From the NCBI GenBank assembly GCA_031274715.1, contig JAISPT010000042.1:1-36924 (forward strand): a stretch of 36,924 nt of DNA, given 5' to 3'. Source of the stretch: Azonexus sp. GTDB taxonomy: Bacteria; Pseudomonadota; Gammaproteobacteria; Burkholderiales; Rhodocyclaceae. Under the pieces are notes generated by a model, which had not been told where the DNA came from, made no database searches, and saw nothing but the letters and a program-made list of their open reading frames with translations. Each line of letters begins with the position of its first letter. Positions within the stretch are counted from its first letter, which is position 1. This document shows positions 6,488 through 15,197 of the stretch, piece by piece. The position numbers and the translations under genes were made by a program.

Positions 6488-9400
6488 TTACATGCTGCGC
6501 CGGTACTGACCACCGACTTCGTACAGCGCCGTGCTGATCTGGCCGAGCGAGCAATAGCGGACCGCCTCGACCAGTACCGCGAAGACGTTGCCGTCGGCGA
6601 TCACCGTCTGCTTGAGCTTTTCCAGCATGGCTGATGACTGGTCGGCATTGCGTGCCTGGAAGTCGCGCAGGCGCTTGATCTGCGACTGCTTTTCTTCGTC
6701 GGTCGAGCGGGCCAGTTCGATTTCCTGCTGGGCCATGCCTTTCGGATTCAAGAAGGTATTGACGCCGATGATCGGGTAGGAGCCGTCGTGCTTCTTGTGC
6801 TCGTAGTACAGCGACTCTTCCTGGATCTTGCCGCGCTGGTAACCGGTTTCCATGGCGCCGAGCACGCCGCCGCGGCTGGCGATGGCTTCGAATTCCTGGA
6901 GCACGGCCTCTTCGACCAGATCGGTCAATTCGTCGATGACGAAGGCGCCTTGGTTCGGGTTCTCGTTCTTGGCGACGCCCCATTCGCGGTTGATGATCAA
7001 CTGGATGGCCATCGCCCGGCGCACGCTTTCCTCGGTCGGCGTCGTAATCGCTTCGTCATAGGCGTTGGTGTGCAGCGAGTTGCAGTTGTCGTAGATGGCG
7101 ATCAGCGCTTGCAGCGTGGTGCGGATGTCGTTGAAGTCCATTTCCTGCGCATGCAGCGAACGGCCGGAGGTCTGGATGTGGTATTTCAGCTTCTGGCTGC
7201 GCTCATTGGCGCCGTACTTGTTCTTCATCGCCACCGCCCAGATGCGCCGGGCGATGCGGCCGATCACCGAGTATTCCGGGTCCATGCCATTGCTGAAGAA
7301 GAAGGACAGGTTGGGCGCGAAGTCGTCGATATGCATGCCGCGCGCCAAGTAGGACTCGACGTAGGTAAAGCCGTTGGCCAGCGTGAAGGCCAGTTGCGAG
7401 ATGGGATTGGCGCCGGCTTCGGCGATGTGGTAACCGGAGATCGACACCGAGTAGAAGTTCTGCACTTGGTTGTGCACGAAGAACTCCTGGATGTCGCCCA
7501 TCATCTTGAGCGCGAATTCGGTGCTGAAGATGCAGGTGTTCTGGCCCTGGTCTTCCTTCAGGATGTCGGCCTGCACCGTGCCACGCACGGTCTTGAGCAC
7601 CCATTCGTGGATTTTCTCGGCTTCGTCCTCGGTCGGCTCGCGGCCGTTGTCGGCCTTGAACTTCTCGATCTGCTGGTCGATCGCGGTATTGAAGTAGCAG
7701 GCCAGGATGATCGGCGCCGGGCCGTTGATGGTCATCGACACCGAGGTGGTCGGGCAGACCAGGTCGAAACCGCTGTAGAGCACCTTCATGTCGTCGAGCG
7801 TGGCGATCGAGACACCGGAATTGCCGATCTTGCCGTAGATGTCCGGGCGCTCGTCGGGATCGCAGCCGTACAGCGTGACCGAGTCGAAGGCGGTGGACAG
7901 GCGGTGCGCCGGCATGCCCTCGGAGACCTTCTTGAAGCGGCGGTTGGTGCGGAAGGCGTCGCCCTCGCCGGCGAACATCCGGGTCGGATCCTCGCCCTCA
8001 CGCTTGAAGGCGAAAACGCCGGCGGTGAAGGGGAAGGAGCCGGGCACGTTTTCCTTCATCAGGAAGCGCAGGATTTCGCCGTCGTCGGTGTACCTGGGCA
8101 GGATCACCTTGCGAATCTTGGTGCCGGACAGCGACAGGCTGGTCAGTTGGGTGCGGATTTCCTTGTCGCGGATCTTCACCACGTATTCGTCGCCAGCATA
8201 GGCATCGACAGTCTGCGGCCACATATCGAGCAGCTTCTTCGCCTTCGACTCCTGCTGGCTGTCCTTGAACGCGGCCAGTTCGTCAAAATCGGCGGTGTTC
8301 TTGGCGCAACCGGCGAAAAGGCCCTTGGCGATGCGCAGCGACTGGCGCTCGCGGGCAATCGTCACCTCTTCGTCGATATGCGCGTGGTAGCCGCGCACGG
8401 CTTCGGCGATCTCGGCCAGGTAGCGCACCCGCGCCGCCGGCACGATGGCGCGCTGGGCGGAGGACTGCTTGACCGTCACCTGCGGCAGACGGCCCGCTTG
8501 CAGTTTCAGCCCCAGCTCCGCCAAAACCGGCACCAGCGCCTGGTACAGCGCGGTGACGCCATCGTCGTTGAAGCGGGCGGCCTGGGTACCAAACACCGGC
8601 ATTTCGTCGGGCGCCGCAGCAAACAGTTCGCGGTTGCGCTGATACTGCTTGCGCACGTCGCGTAGCGCGTCCTCGGCGCCCTTGCGGTCGAACTTGTTGA
8701 TCGCCACGAAATCGGCGAAGTCGAGCATGTCGATCTTCTCCAGTTGCGAGGCGGCGCCGAACTCCGGCGTCATCACGTACAGCGAGCAGTCAACGAAAGG
8801 CACGATGGCGGCATTGCCCTGGCCGATACCGGAGGTTTCGACGACGACCAAATCGAAGCCGGCTAGCTTGCAGGCGGCGATGACTTCCGGCAGCGCCACC
8901 GAAATTTCGCTGCCGGTATCGCGGGTGGCCAGCGAGCGCATGAAGATGTTTGGATGCTCGATGGCATTCATGCGAATGCGGTCGCCGAGCAAGGCGCCGC
9001 CGGTGCGCTTGCGCGACGGGTCGATGGAGACGATGCCGATTTTCACCGTGTCGTTCTGGTCGAGGCGGAAGCGGCGCACCAGCTCATCGGTGAGTGAGGA
9101 CTTACCTGCGCCACCGGTACCGGTGATGCCGAGTACCGGCACCGTCAGCGCTGCGGCGGCCTTGAGCAGCGGCTCCTTCAGTTGCGGCGCCGAGCCGTTT
9201 TCGAGCAGCGTGATGATACGTGCCAGCAGGCGGCGGTCGCCGGCCTTGAGTCCGGCCAGCGCCTGCTCGGCGCTCGGCACGCCCTGCCCGGCAACATCGT
9301 AGTCGGACTGCTCGACGACTTCGTTGATCATGCCCTGCAGGCCCATATGCACGCCGTCTTCCGGCGCATAGATACGGCTCACGCCATAGGCGTGCAGCTC

Positions 9401-9751
9401 CTTGATCTCGGACGGCACGATGACCCCGCCGCCGCCGCCGAACACTTTGATGTGCTCGCCGCCGTTGGCCTTGAGCAGATCGATCATGTACTTGAAGAAC
9501 TCGACGTGGCCGCCCTGGTAGCTGGTGATGGCGATGCCCTGCACGTCCTCCTGCAGCGCGGCGTTGACAATTTCCTGCACCGAACGGTTATGGCCGAGGT
9601 GGATCACTTCGGAGCCGGTCGACTGCAGGATGCGGCGCATGATGTTGATCGACGCGTCATGACCATCGAACAGGGAAGCAGCGGTGACGAAACGGACCTT
9701 GTTCTTCGGCTTGTACGGGGACAGCTTCTTGGCTACGGACAAATCGGTCAT
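6488..9751 (-). CDS. icmF: Fused isobutyryl-CoA mutase (IcmF)
   Basis: This 1087-aa protein has the full IcmF architecture. Residues about 18-150 are the cobalamin-binding domain, with DGHDAS (30-35), IHLGHN (50-55) and SYQGG. Residues about 200-440 are a MeaB-type G-protein chaperone domain with Walker A GTGGAGKS near 211-218 and NKFD later. From about 560 to the end is the acyl-CoA mutase domain (CPTTSVSMTINGPAP and NPISQLAFTLANG). IcmF interconverts isobutyryl-CoA and n-butyryl-CoA with adenosylcobalamin, and the fused G domain guards cofactor loading. Length matches the family. A GATGAGG sequence precedes the ATG. It is transcribed alone, divergent from an AraC-type regulator 142 bases away, and ends at a strong terminator. 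Substrate preference (isobutyryl, isovaleryl or pivalyl) cannot be read from here. Confidence 0.95.
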   Translation of the reverse strand: MTDLSVAKKLSPYKPKNKVRFVTAASLFDGHDASINIMRRILQSTGSEVIHLGHNRSVQEIVNAALQEDVQGIAITSYQGGHVEFFKYMIDLLKANGGEHIKVFGGGGGVIVPSEIKELHAYGVSRIYAPEDGVHMGLQGMINEVVEQSDYDVAGQGVPSAEQALAGLKAGDRRLLARIITLLENGSAPQLKEPLLKAAAALTVPVLGITGTGGAGKSSLTDELVRRFRLDQNDTVKIGIVSIDPSRKRTGGALLGDRIRMNAIEHPNIFMRSLATRDTGSEISVALPEVIAACKLAGFDLVVVETSGIGQGNAAIVPFVDCSLYVMTPEFGAASQLEKIDMLDFADFVAINKFDRKGAEDALRDVRKQYQRNRELFAAAPDEMPVFGTQAARFNDDGVTALYQALVPVLAELGLKLQAGRLPQVTVKQSSAQRAIVPAARVRYLAEIAEAVRGYHAHIDEEVTIARERQSLRIAKGLFAGCAKNTADFDELAAFKDSQQESKAKKLLDMWPQTVDAYAGDEYVVKIRDKEIRTQLTSLSLSGTKIRKVILPRYTDDGEILRFLMKENVPGSFPFTAGVFAFKREGEDPTRMFAGEGDAFRTNRRFKKVSEGMPAHRLSTAFDSVTLYGCDPDERPDIYGKIGNSGVSIATLDDMKVLYSGFDLVCPTTSVSMTINGPAPIILACYFNTAIDQQIEKFKADNGREPTEDEAEKIHEWVLKTVRGTVQADILKEDQGQNTCIFSTEFALKMMGDIQEFFVHNQVQNFYSVSISGYHIAEAGANPISQLAFTLANGFTYVESYLARGMHIDDFAPNLSFFFSNGMDPEYSVIGRIARRIWAVAMKNKYGANERSQKLKYHIQTSGRSLHAQEMDFNDIRTTLQALIAIYDNCNSLHTNAYDEAITTPTEESVRRAMAIQLIINREWGVAKNENPNQGAFVIDELTDLVEEAVLQEFEAIASRGGVLGAMETGYQRGKIQEESLYYEHKKHDGSYPIIGVNTFLNPKGMAQQEIELARSTDEEKQSQIKRLRDFQARNADQSSAMLEKLKQTVIADGNVFAVLVEAVRYCSLGQISTALYEVGGQYRRSM

Positions 9752-9893
9752 GGCAACAGCCTCATCGGAGCGGTGGGAAAAATATTCATACTAGGTCGCT
9801 TTTTTCCTCCCACCATTGCCCTGCCGGACGACAATCGTGCAAATTCCGCCAAGGTGATACAGTGGTCGGACGCTTCCGCCATCCTTTATCCCG
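9752..9893. promoter_or_regulatory. Divergent icmF / AraC-regulator intergenic region
   Basis: These 142 bases separate the two divergent starts and must hold both promoters. It contains an AT-rich patch near 9776-9812 in otherwise GC-rich DNA, suitable for an icmF -10 region, but I cannot assign consensus hexamers or an operator with confidence. Confidence 0.4.
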
Positions 9894-11069
9894 ATGCCGC
9901 TGCCGCCCCGATCCACCCTCACTCCGCGCTCGCAAGCCACTGTCGCCATGGGCTTTGTCACCGGCATGCTAGCCGGACTGCGGCGCCGGCATGGCGATCC
10001 CAAGGCGTTGCTCGACGAGTTGGACATCGAACCTGCAAGCCCCGCCAGCCGTGTGCCGATCGCCGGCTACGTCGCACTGTACAACCGGCTTTGCCATCAG
10101 TATGACGACGAGGCCTTTGCCCTGTTCGCCCAGCCGATGCGTACCGGCAGCTTCGAATTTCTTTGCCGCGGCTGCCTCAGCGCGCCGACGCTGGCCGAGG
10201 CACTGGCCCGTGCCGGCCGTTTCCTGCATGTCGTGCTGCCCGACCTAGCGGTCAGCGTCCGCCGCGCGCATGGTCAGGCCGAATTGGTCATTGCCGAGAC
10301 GCGCAAGCTGGCCGAAAACTGCGACGACCCCGGCCGGGTGTTCGCCTTCGAATGGCTGCTGCGCCTGCTGCATGGCCTATCCTGCTGGCTGGTCGGGCGC
10401 GGCATCGGGCTGGACAGCGTGATCTTCCCCTATCGCAAGCCGGCGCATTTCGCCGACTACGCGCTGATCTTCACCGAGGATTCGCGTTTCGCGCCGACCG
10501 TGCCCGGCGGCAACGGTACGCTGGTAGCCAGCTTCAATGCCAACTTGCTCGACCTGCCGGTACGCCGCGACGAAGCCGCGCTGACGAGATTCCTCGACGA
10601 TGCGCCGGGCAAGATCACGATGCTCTACCGGCGCGACCGGGAAATGGTGAGCCGTATCCGTGGCCTGTTGCACGCGGCGCTGCCGGCCATGCTCGGCCTC
10701 GATGACATCGCCCAACGCCTCTACCTGTCGCCGCGCACCATCCACCGCCGCCTGGAGGCAGAAGGATCAAGCTTTCGCACCGTCAAGGATGCGCTGCGCC
10801 GCGACCTGGCGCTGGACCGCCTCGCCAAGAGCCGCGACCCGATCGCCCAGGTCGCCGCCGACCTGGGCTATGCCGACACCTCCGCCTTTTACCGCGCTTG
10901 CGTCGAATGGACCGGCATGGCGCCGGTCCACTATCGCCGCCAATGGCTCGACCACGGGTCGCACACAAGCCCGGCCGTAGCCACAAACCTGACTGGCGCC
11001 CCAAACTCGTGGCGAGGAAGCTTCAGGCTTCAGCCTGGGGTAACTCACCAACGCCCGACCGCGAAATGA
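9894..11069 (+). CDS. AraC-family transcriptional regulator
   Basis: 391 aa. The first about 200 residues resemble the arabinose-binding-like N-terminal domain of the OruR/ArgR-type AraC group (FEFLCRGCLSAPTLAEAL, then a long sensor region). The C-terminal two-helix-turn-helix domain spans about residues 250-349 and includes LGLDDIAQRLYLSPRTIHRRL and the second helix pair QVAADLGYADTSAFYRA. The DNA-binding domain should end near HYRRQ, but about 40 further residues follow, which is unusual. Divergence from icmF suggests it controls that gene; this is inference. An in-frame ATG at 9948 is an alternative start, and neither start has a clear Shine-Dalgarno sequence. The stop overlaps the next start as ATGA, implying translational coupling to the lipoprotein gene. 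Confidence 0.85.
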   Translation: MPLPPRSTLTPRSQATVAMGFVTGMLAGLRRRHGDPKALLDELDIEPASPASRVPIAGYVALYNRLCHQYDDEAFALFAQPMRTGSFEFLCRGCLSAPTLAEALARAGRFLHVVLPDLAVSVRRAHGQAELVIAETRKLAENCDDPGRVFAFEWLLRLLHGLSCWLVGRGIGLDSVIFPYRKPAHFADYALIFTEDSRFAPTVPGGNGTLVASFNANLLDLPVRRDEAALTRFLDDAPGKITMLYRRDREMVSRIRGLLHAALPAMLGLDDIAQRLYLSPRTIHRRLEAEGSSFRTVKDALRRDLALDRLAKSRDPIAQVAADLGYADTSAFYRACVEWTGMAPVHYRRQWLDHGSHTSPAVATNLTGAPNSWRGSFRLQPGVTHQRPTAK

Positions 11070-11626
11070 ACCCGATAACGACCCGCATCCTGCTCGCCGC
11101 GCTGACTCTGCTGCTCGCCTGCAGCGCTTGGAGCGCCGGCTTCCTCGAACGCGAAATCGATTTTTCCGAGGCCGATATCCAGGCCCAAGTGGACAAGAAC
11201 GGTAACCTGGAGAAAAGCTATGGCAACGGCACCATCGTCGTCGCCCTGAACGAGCCACCGCGCATCCGGCTCGGCGAACCGCCCGGTCAGGCGACCATCG
11301 CCGCCCGCCTGCACATCGCACTGCTCGGCCAGCCGGCGGTGCCGGTGGACATAATCGGCAGCGCCGGCCTGCGCTACGACGACCACGCCAAAGCCTTCTA
11401 CCTCGACCAGCCGGTCACCCACTCGGTACAGTCGGCGGCGCTGTCGCCGGAGGCCGAGCCGCTGGTGCGCCAAGCCATCAGCCGGCTGTTGGCCCGCTAT
11501 TTCCGCGACAAGCCAATCTATGTGCTACGCGAGGATGGCTCAGCGCAGGAACGGGCGGCGCGCTGGTTGCTGCGCTCCATTCGCATCGAACCGGGGCGCG
11601 TCGTAGCGGTGTTGTCGCCGGTGTGA
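11066..11626 (+). CDS. YceB-like DUF1439 lipoprotein
   Basis: 186 aa. It has a signal peptide with a possible lipobox (LLLAC around residues 15-19), though a normal cleavage after SAWSA is also possible. The body matches the YceB/DUF1439 family: FLEREIDFSEADIQAQVDKN near the start, a middle beta-rich region, and the diagnostic C-terminal YVLREDGS followed by PGRVVAVLSPV. E. coli YceB is an outer-membrane-associated lipoprotein of unclear function with a lipid-binding-like fold. I start at 11066, where the ATG overlaps the regulator's stop (ATGA). The frame is open further upstream inside the regulator but that part is shadow. Confidence 0.85.
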   Translation: MNPITTRILLAALTLLLACSAWSAGFLEREIDFSEADIQAQVDKNGNLEKSYGNGTIVVALNEPPRIRLGEPPGQATIAARLHIALLGQPAVPVDIIGSAGLRYDDHAKAFYLDQPVTHSVQSAALSPEAEPLVRQAISRLLARYFRDKPIYVLREDGSAQERAARWLLRSIRIEPGRVVAVLSPV

Positions 11627-11783
11627 ATGCTCGCTCTCGCGCCGTTTGGTATTTCGTCCTCATTTTTGAACGAGACAATCCTCCCGGTCTGCCCGAAAAT
11701 GCGATCGCTGCGCCACGCCTGGATTGACAGCTACATCAGGCCAGACAACACTGCTTGCTTCAAGACAGTTCGTCTACATGTAG

Positions 11784-12417
11784 TTATGCGTCATTGGAGG
11801 CTTCGAATGGCCAGTGAAAAGTCTCGTCAGGTGCTCGACCATATTGCTGCCTCAGCCAGTGAGGAGCAGAAGCAGGCGCTAGTTCAATGGGCCGACACAC
11901 TTCTGACCATAAAAGAGTCCAACACTTCTTTGGCCAAGAAGGTCGCGAAGTCGATCTCTGCGACCGCCAACTTCTCGACAATAAAGCCGCTATTTCTCCT
12001 CATAGGCAAAGAACTGACGCCGCGCGAGCTATCCACACTGTCAGAAGATTTGCTTAGCACCTATAACTCAAGCCTGCCTGGCATTGCCAAGGTCAAGCAA
12101 GCTGCAACCTTGACTGGAAAATCCCTCAAGGAATTGGGTTGGGACAACCGGGGGCTTTCTGGCCGACTCGGTATTGCAACCGCAATCGCCACAGCAATCA
12201 TCTTCGGGGGTCAAGGCGCCGGTATTGCTGCGCTTGGCACTGCAATTGGAGTTCCGCTTTGGGTCGTTTTTGGTGCAGGCGCTGCTTTCCTTGGAGAAAT
12301 CTATGAAAATTTTGCTGGCAAGCAGCGCACCGAGACCACTTACACAATCATAGACGCCAAGCACAAACGAGATGACGCATAACAGACGCCGCTTCGCAGC
12401 GCGGCTTAAATGAGGCG
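11784..12417 (+). mobile_element. Solitary integron-type gene cassette
   Basis: The unit starts at G|TTATGC (G at 11783) and ends at G|TTAACC (G at 12417). This is the layout of an integrated cassette, in which recombination falls between G and TT. GTTATGCGTCAT (11783-11794) is the exact reverse complement of ATGACGCATAAC (12372-12383), so the circular form would have fully paired outer R boxes. It carries one gene whose TAA stop lies inside the R'' box, as is common in cassettes. Composition is more AT-rich than the neighbours. No integrase gene or other cassette is in the window. Confidence 0.6.
11807..12382 (+). CDS. Hypothetical cassette-encoded protein with C-terminal hydrophobic hairpin
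   Basis: 191 aa. I do not recognise it. The ATG at 11807 has an excellent ribosome site (GGAGG, 6 bases before). The frame is open upstream to 11627, but that extension has no family look. Residues 1-125 are mostly helical and charged (QVLDHIAASASEEQKQALVQ, then KELTPRELSTLSEDLL). Residues about 130-180 hold two glycine/alanine-rich hydrophobic segments (IATAIATAIIFGGQGAG and LWVVFGAGAAFLGEIY). The tail is polar. It sits as the single gene of a cassette-like unit between a lipoprotein gene and the 3' end of gpmI. A membrane-active or bacteriocin/immunity-like protein is possible but unproven. Confidence 0.75.
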   Translation: MASEKSRQVLDHIAASASEEQKQALVQWADTLLTIKESNTSLAKKVAKSISATANFSTIKPLFLLIGKELTPRELSTLSEDLLSTYNSSLPGIAKVKQAATLTGKSLKELGWDNRGLSGRLGIATAIATAIIFGGQGAGIAALGTAIGVPLWVVFGAGAAFLGEIYENFAGKQRTETTYTIIDAKHKRDDA

Positions 12418-12423
12418 TTAACC
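12377..12423 (+). other. attC-like recombination site (short)
   Basis: R''-like GCATAAC (12377-12383) and R'-like GTTAACC (12417-12423) bracket a GC-rich imperfect palindrome built around GCCGC...GCGGC, followed by TTAAATGAGGC. GCATAAC differs from the RYYYAAC consensus at one position, and the matching left boundary GTTATGC has the compensating base. At 47 bases it is shorter than usual attC sites (roughly 57 and up), mainly because the arm right after R'' is short, so it may be a deleted or atypical site. Confidence 0.5.
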
Positions 12424-12439
12424 CTGCAGAAAATCCCCG

Positions 12440-14107
12440 CTAACCGCAAATCTCCAGCAGGCTGTCGTCCCAGGAAGCGTGCTTCTCGAAGCCGAGCAGG
12501 TTGGCAATGGTCGCGGCGAGGTTCGACAATCCGGCCCGCGCGGATGGCTTCAGGCCGAGGCGGCCGCTGCTGACGTTGTCGTAGAGAATCAACGGCACCG
12601 GGTTCAGCGTGTGCGCCGTCTTGGCCTTGAACGAGCCGTCCGGATTGCGCAACGGCTCCTGGGTTTTCTTGTCCAATTCGAACATTTCGTCGGCGTTGCC
12701 ATGGTCGGCGGTAATCAGCGCCACCCCGCCGGCCGCGTCGACCGCCCGCAGCAGCCGGGCCAGCGCCAGGTCGACAGCCTCGACGGCCATCGTCGCGGCG
12801 CGAAAATGGCCGGTGTGACCAACCATGTCGCCATTGGCGAAGTTGCAGCGCAGCGCTTTGTACTGGCCGGATTGCAGGGCGGCGATCATCGCGTCGGCGA
12901 TTTCGGCGGCCTTCATCCAAGGCCGCTGCTCGAAGGGCACGACGTCACTCGGTATTTCCTGCCAGGTCTCGCCTGCGAACTTGCCGGAGCGGTTGCCGTT
13001 CCAGAAATAGGTCACGTGGCCGAACTTCTGCGTTTCGGAGCAAGCGAACTGGCTGATGCCGGAGCGGCTGAACCACTCGCCCATGGTGTTCTGGATCGCC
13101 GGCGGATCGACCAGGAAGCGAGCCGGCAGCTTGAGGTCACCGTCGTACTGCAACATGCCGGCGTAGGTCACTTGCGGCGCGCGAACCCGGTCGAACGGAG
13201 TGAAATTCGCTTCCTCGAAGGCGCGGCTGATCTCGATCGCGCGGTCGCCACGGAAATTGAAGAAGATCACCGCATCGCCGTCCGCGATGGTGCCGATCGG
13301 CTGGCCGCTGTCGGCGATGACGAATTCCGGCAAATCCTGGTCGATGGTGCCGGGATTGCGCTCGCGTAGCCCCTTGACCGCCGCCGTGGCGTTGGCGAAC
13401 TGCGGACCTTCGCCCAGCACATGGGTGCGCCAGCCCTTCTCGACCATCGGCCAGTTGGCTTCGTAGCGGTCCATGGTGATGACCTGACGGCCGCCGCCGG
13501 AAGCGATGCGGGCGTCGAAGCCACCGCCCGACACATCGCCGAGAAAAGCCTCGAACGGCACCACGTAGTCGAGGGCGCTGGTTTCCGGCACGTCGCGGCC
13601 GTCGAGCAGGATGTGGATGCGCACCACCGGCACACCCTCGGCCTTGGCCTGGACCACCATCGCCTTCAGGTGATCGATGTGGCTATGCACGTTGCCATCG
13701 GAAAAGAGGCCGATGAAGTGCAACGTGCCGGGCTTGCCGCCGAATTTGCCACTGCTACCGGCCTTGGCCCCGGCGACGATCTCGCGCCAAGCGGCACCCT
13801 GCCAGATGGCGCCGCTGGCGATGGCATCGGCAACCAGGGCCGCGCCCTGGGCATAGACTTGGCCGGCGCCGATGGCATTGTGACCAACCTCGGAATTACC
13901 CATGTCATCGTCCGAGGGCATGCCCACCGAGGTGCCGTGGGCACGCAGGCGGATGTTCGGGCAGGTGGCGAAGAGGCGGTCGAGCGTCGGCTTAACGGCG
14001 GCGGCAATGGCGCTGCCGACGGCCGATTTGGGCAGGCCGTAGCCGTCCATGATGATGGTCACGACCGGGCCGGCGATGCCGGGGAAAGAGGAGAGCTTGG
14101 GGAGCAT
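12440..14107 (-). CDS. gpmI: 2,3-bisphosphoglycerate-independent phosphoglycerate mutase
   Basis: About 555 aa, the longer form seen in many betaproteobacteria rather than the ~510-aa form. It interconverts 3- and 2-phosphoglycerate in glycolysis using two metal ions. Visible motifs: the N-terminal metal site IIMDGYGLP, the phosphoserine loop DDDMGNSEVGHNAIGAGQVY (the Ser of GNSEVGH is the nucleophile), ILLDGRDVPETSALDY, QVITMDRYEANWPMVEKGW, FRGDRAIE, and the C-terminal metal site ITADHGNADEM. I start at 14107 (MLPKLSSFPG); the frame stays open upstream but without family similarity. It lies tail-to-tail with the cassette and divergent from minC. A terminator-like hairpin lies 31 bases upstream of the start. 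Confidence 0.95.
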   Translation of the reverse strand: MLPKLSSFPGIAGPVVTIIMDGYGLPKSAVGSAIAAAVKPTLDRLFATCPNIRLRAHGTSVGMPSDDDMGNSEVGHNAIGAGQVYAQGAALVADAIASGAIWQGAAWREIVAGAKAGSSGKFGGKPGTLHFIGLFSDGNVHSHIDHLKAMVVQAKAEGVPVVRIHILLDGRDVPETSALDYVVPFEAFLGDVSGGGFDARIASGGGRQVITMDRYEANWPMVEKGWRTHVLGEGPQFANATAAVKGLRERNPGTIDQDLPEFVIADSGQPIGTIADGDAVIFFNFRGDRAIEISRAFEEANFTPFDRVRAPQVTYAGMLQYDGDLKLPARFLVDPPAIQNTMGEWFSRSGISQFACSETQKFGHVTYFWNGNRSGKFAGETWQEIPSDVVPFEQRPWMKAAEIADAMIAALQSGQYKALRCNFANGDMVGHTGHFRAATMAVEAVDLALARLLRAVDAAGGVALITADHGNADEMFELDKKTQEPLRNPDGSFKAKTAHTLNPVPLILYDNVSSGRLGLKPSARAGLSNLAATIANLLGFEKHASWDDSLLEICG

Positions 14108-14133
14108 GACGTGTATTCCAGCGGAATGGCAGG

Positions 14134-14156
14134 CAAAAACCCGGTGCATGCCGGGT
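14134..14156 (-). terminator. Terminator-like hairpin in the gpmI leader
   Basis: On the minus strand ACCCGG and CCGGGT form a 6-bp stem with a short loop, followed directly by TTTTT. No minus-strand gene lies between it and divergent minC, so it would act on the gpmI transcript itself (attenuation) or block stray upstream transcription. Confidence 0.5.
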
Positions 14157-14355
14157 AACAGCGTGATTTTACTCCCTTTGCCGCGCTGCCACTCCGCCCG
14201 GCAGCGCCGGCGGGCGACCAAGCCCCGGCGATTTTCGCCGGCCGCCGACACCCCTGTGGGACATAGCGGTTCCAAAAAATACTCAGACGCGAAGACGAGC
14301 CGCAGACAGTACGGGAAGGCGAAGTCGACAAAGTATGAGGATTTTGGGGAGCCGC

Positions 14356-14361
14356 TATAAT
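14356..14361 (+). promoter_or_regulatory. Putative -10 box of the minCDE operon
   Basis: A perfect TATAAT lies 28 bases before the minC start in otherwise GC-rich DNA. I see no good -35 at 17 bases; TCGACA at 14325-14330 is too far away. A start point near 14368 would leave a short leader. Confidence 0.5.
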
Positions 14362-14389
14362 CCGCTGCTTCGCACCCTCCCCGGCTAGC

Positions 14390-15160
14390 ATGGCAAACGA
14401 CGCACCGATCCAGTTCAAGGGCACCACGCTCAAGATCATCCAGACGCAGTTGCGCAGCGCCGATCCGGCAACGCTGCACACGGCGCTGGCCGAACTAACC
14501 GGCAACAATGCGGACTTTTTCGAGCATGAGTTGGCACTGCTCGATTTCAGCCTGACCGATCCGCTGCCGGAGCGGATCGACTGGGCGGCGCTGTGCGCCC
14601 TGCTCAAGCGCTCTGGCCTGCACGCCATCGCCACGCGCGGCCTGTCGCCGGAACTGGCGGCATCCGGCTGCGCCGCCGGTCTGCCCACGGCAAACGAAGG
14701 GGACATGGGCCGTCCGGCCCGTCCCAGGGTGGCCGAATCTGTGCCGGAAGTCCCGCCCATCCCGGCGGCCGCTCCCATCGCCCCGCCACCGACAGTACCC
14801 GAACCGCCGCCGCGTACCGTCATACTCGACAAGCCACTGCGCTCCGGCCAGCGCTTCTACGCCCGTGGCAGCGACCTGATTGTCACCGCCATGGTCAGCG
14901 CTGGCGCCGAAGTCATCGCCGACGGCAACATCCATGTCTATGCCCCGCTGCGCGGCCGCGCCCTGGCCGGCGCCAGCGGCGACCGGACGGCGCGCATTTT
15001 CACCACCTGCCTGCAAGCCGAACTGGTTTCCGTGGCCGGCCTCTACCGTACCTTCGAGGCCGGCGTACCGGCCGAGTTGGCCGGCCAGCCGGCCAGCGTG
15101 GCCCTGATCGACGACGCCGGCGAGGGACGCCTGCACGTGGCGCCCCTGGCGCTCCGTTAA
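14390..15160 (+). CDS. minC: Septum site-determining protein MinC
   Basis: 256 aa. The N-terminal domain (about 1-110: IQFKGTTLKIIQTQLRSAD..., FFEHELALLDF) is the FtsZ-inhibiting part. A proline-rich linker (about 115-140) leads to the C-terminal beta-helix domain (PLRSGQRFYARGSDLIVTA, then GNIHVYAPLRGRALAGA), which dimerises and binds MinD. MinC with MinD stops FtsZ ring assembly near the poles. It is first in the min operon, 37 bases before minD, with a consensus -10 box upstream. Confidence 0.95.
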   Translation: MANDAPIQFKGTTLKIIQTQLRSADPATLHTALAELTGNNADFFEHELALLDFSLTDPLPERIDWAALCALLKRSGLHAIATRGLSPELAASGCAAGLPTANEGDMGRPARPRVAESVPEVPPIPAAAPIAPPPTVPEPPPRTVILDKPLRSGQRFYARGSDLIVTAMVSAGAEVIADGNIHVYAPLRGRALAGASGDRTARIFTTCLQAELVSVAGLYRTFEAGVPAELAGQPASVALIDDAGEGRLHVAPLALR

Positions 15161-15197
15161 AATTATTCTGACTCAATAACCCCAGCGAGAACTCACC

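Noticed and set aside
6788..8665. Long plus-strand open frame opposite icmF
   Set aside because: It reads as low-complexity His/Val/Leu/Asp-rich shadow of the IcmF coding sequence, which is unmistakable on the other strand.
11627..11806. 60-codon N-terminal extension of the cassette protein
   Set aside because: The open frame has no ribosome site at 11627, crosses the cassette border, and an excellent GGAGG precedes the ATG at 11807.
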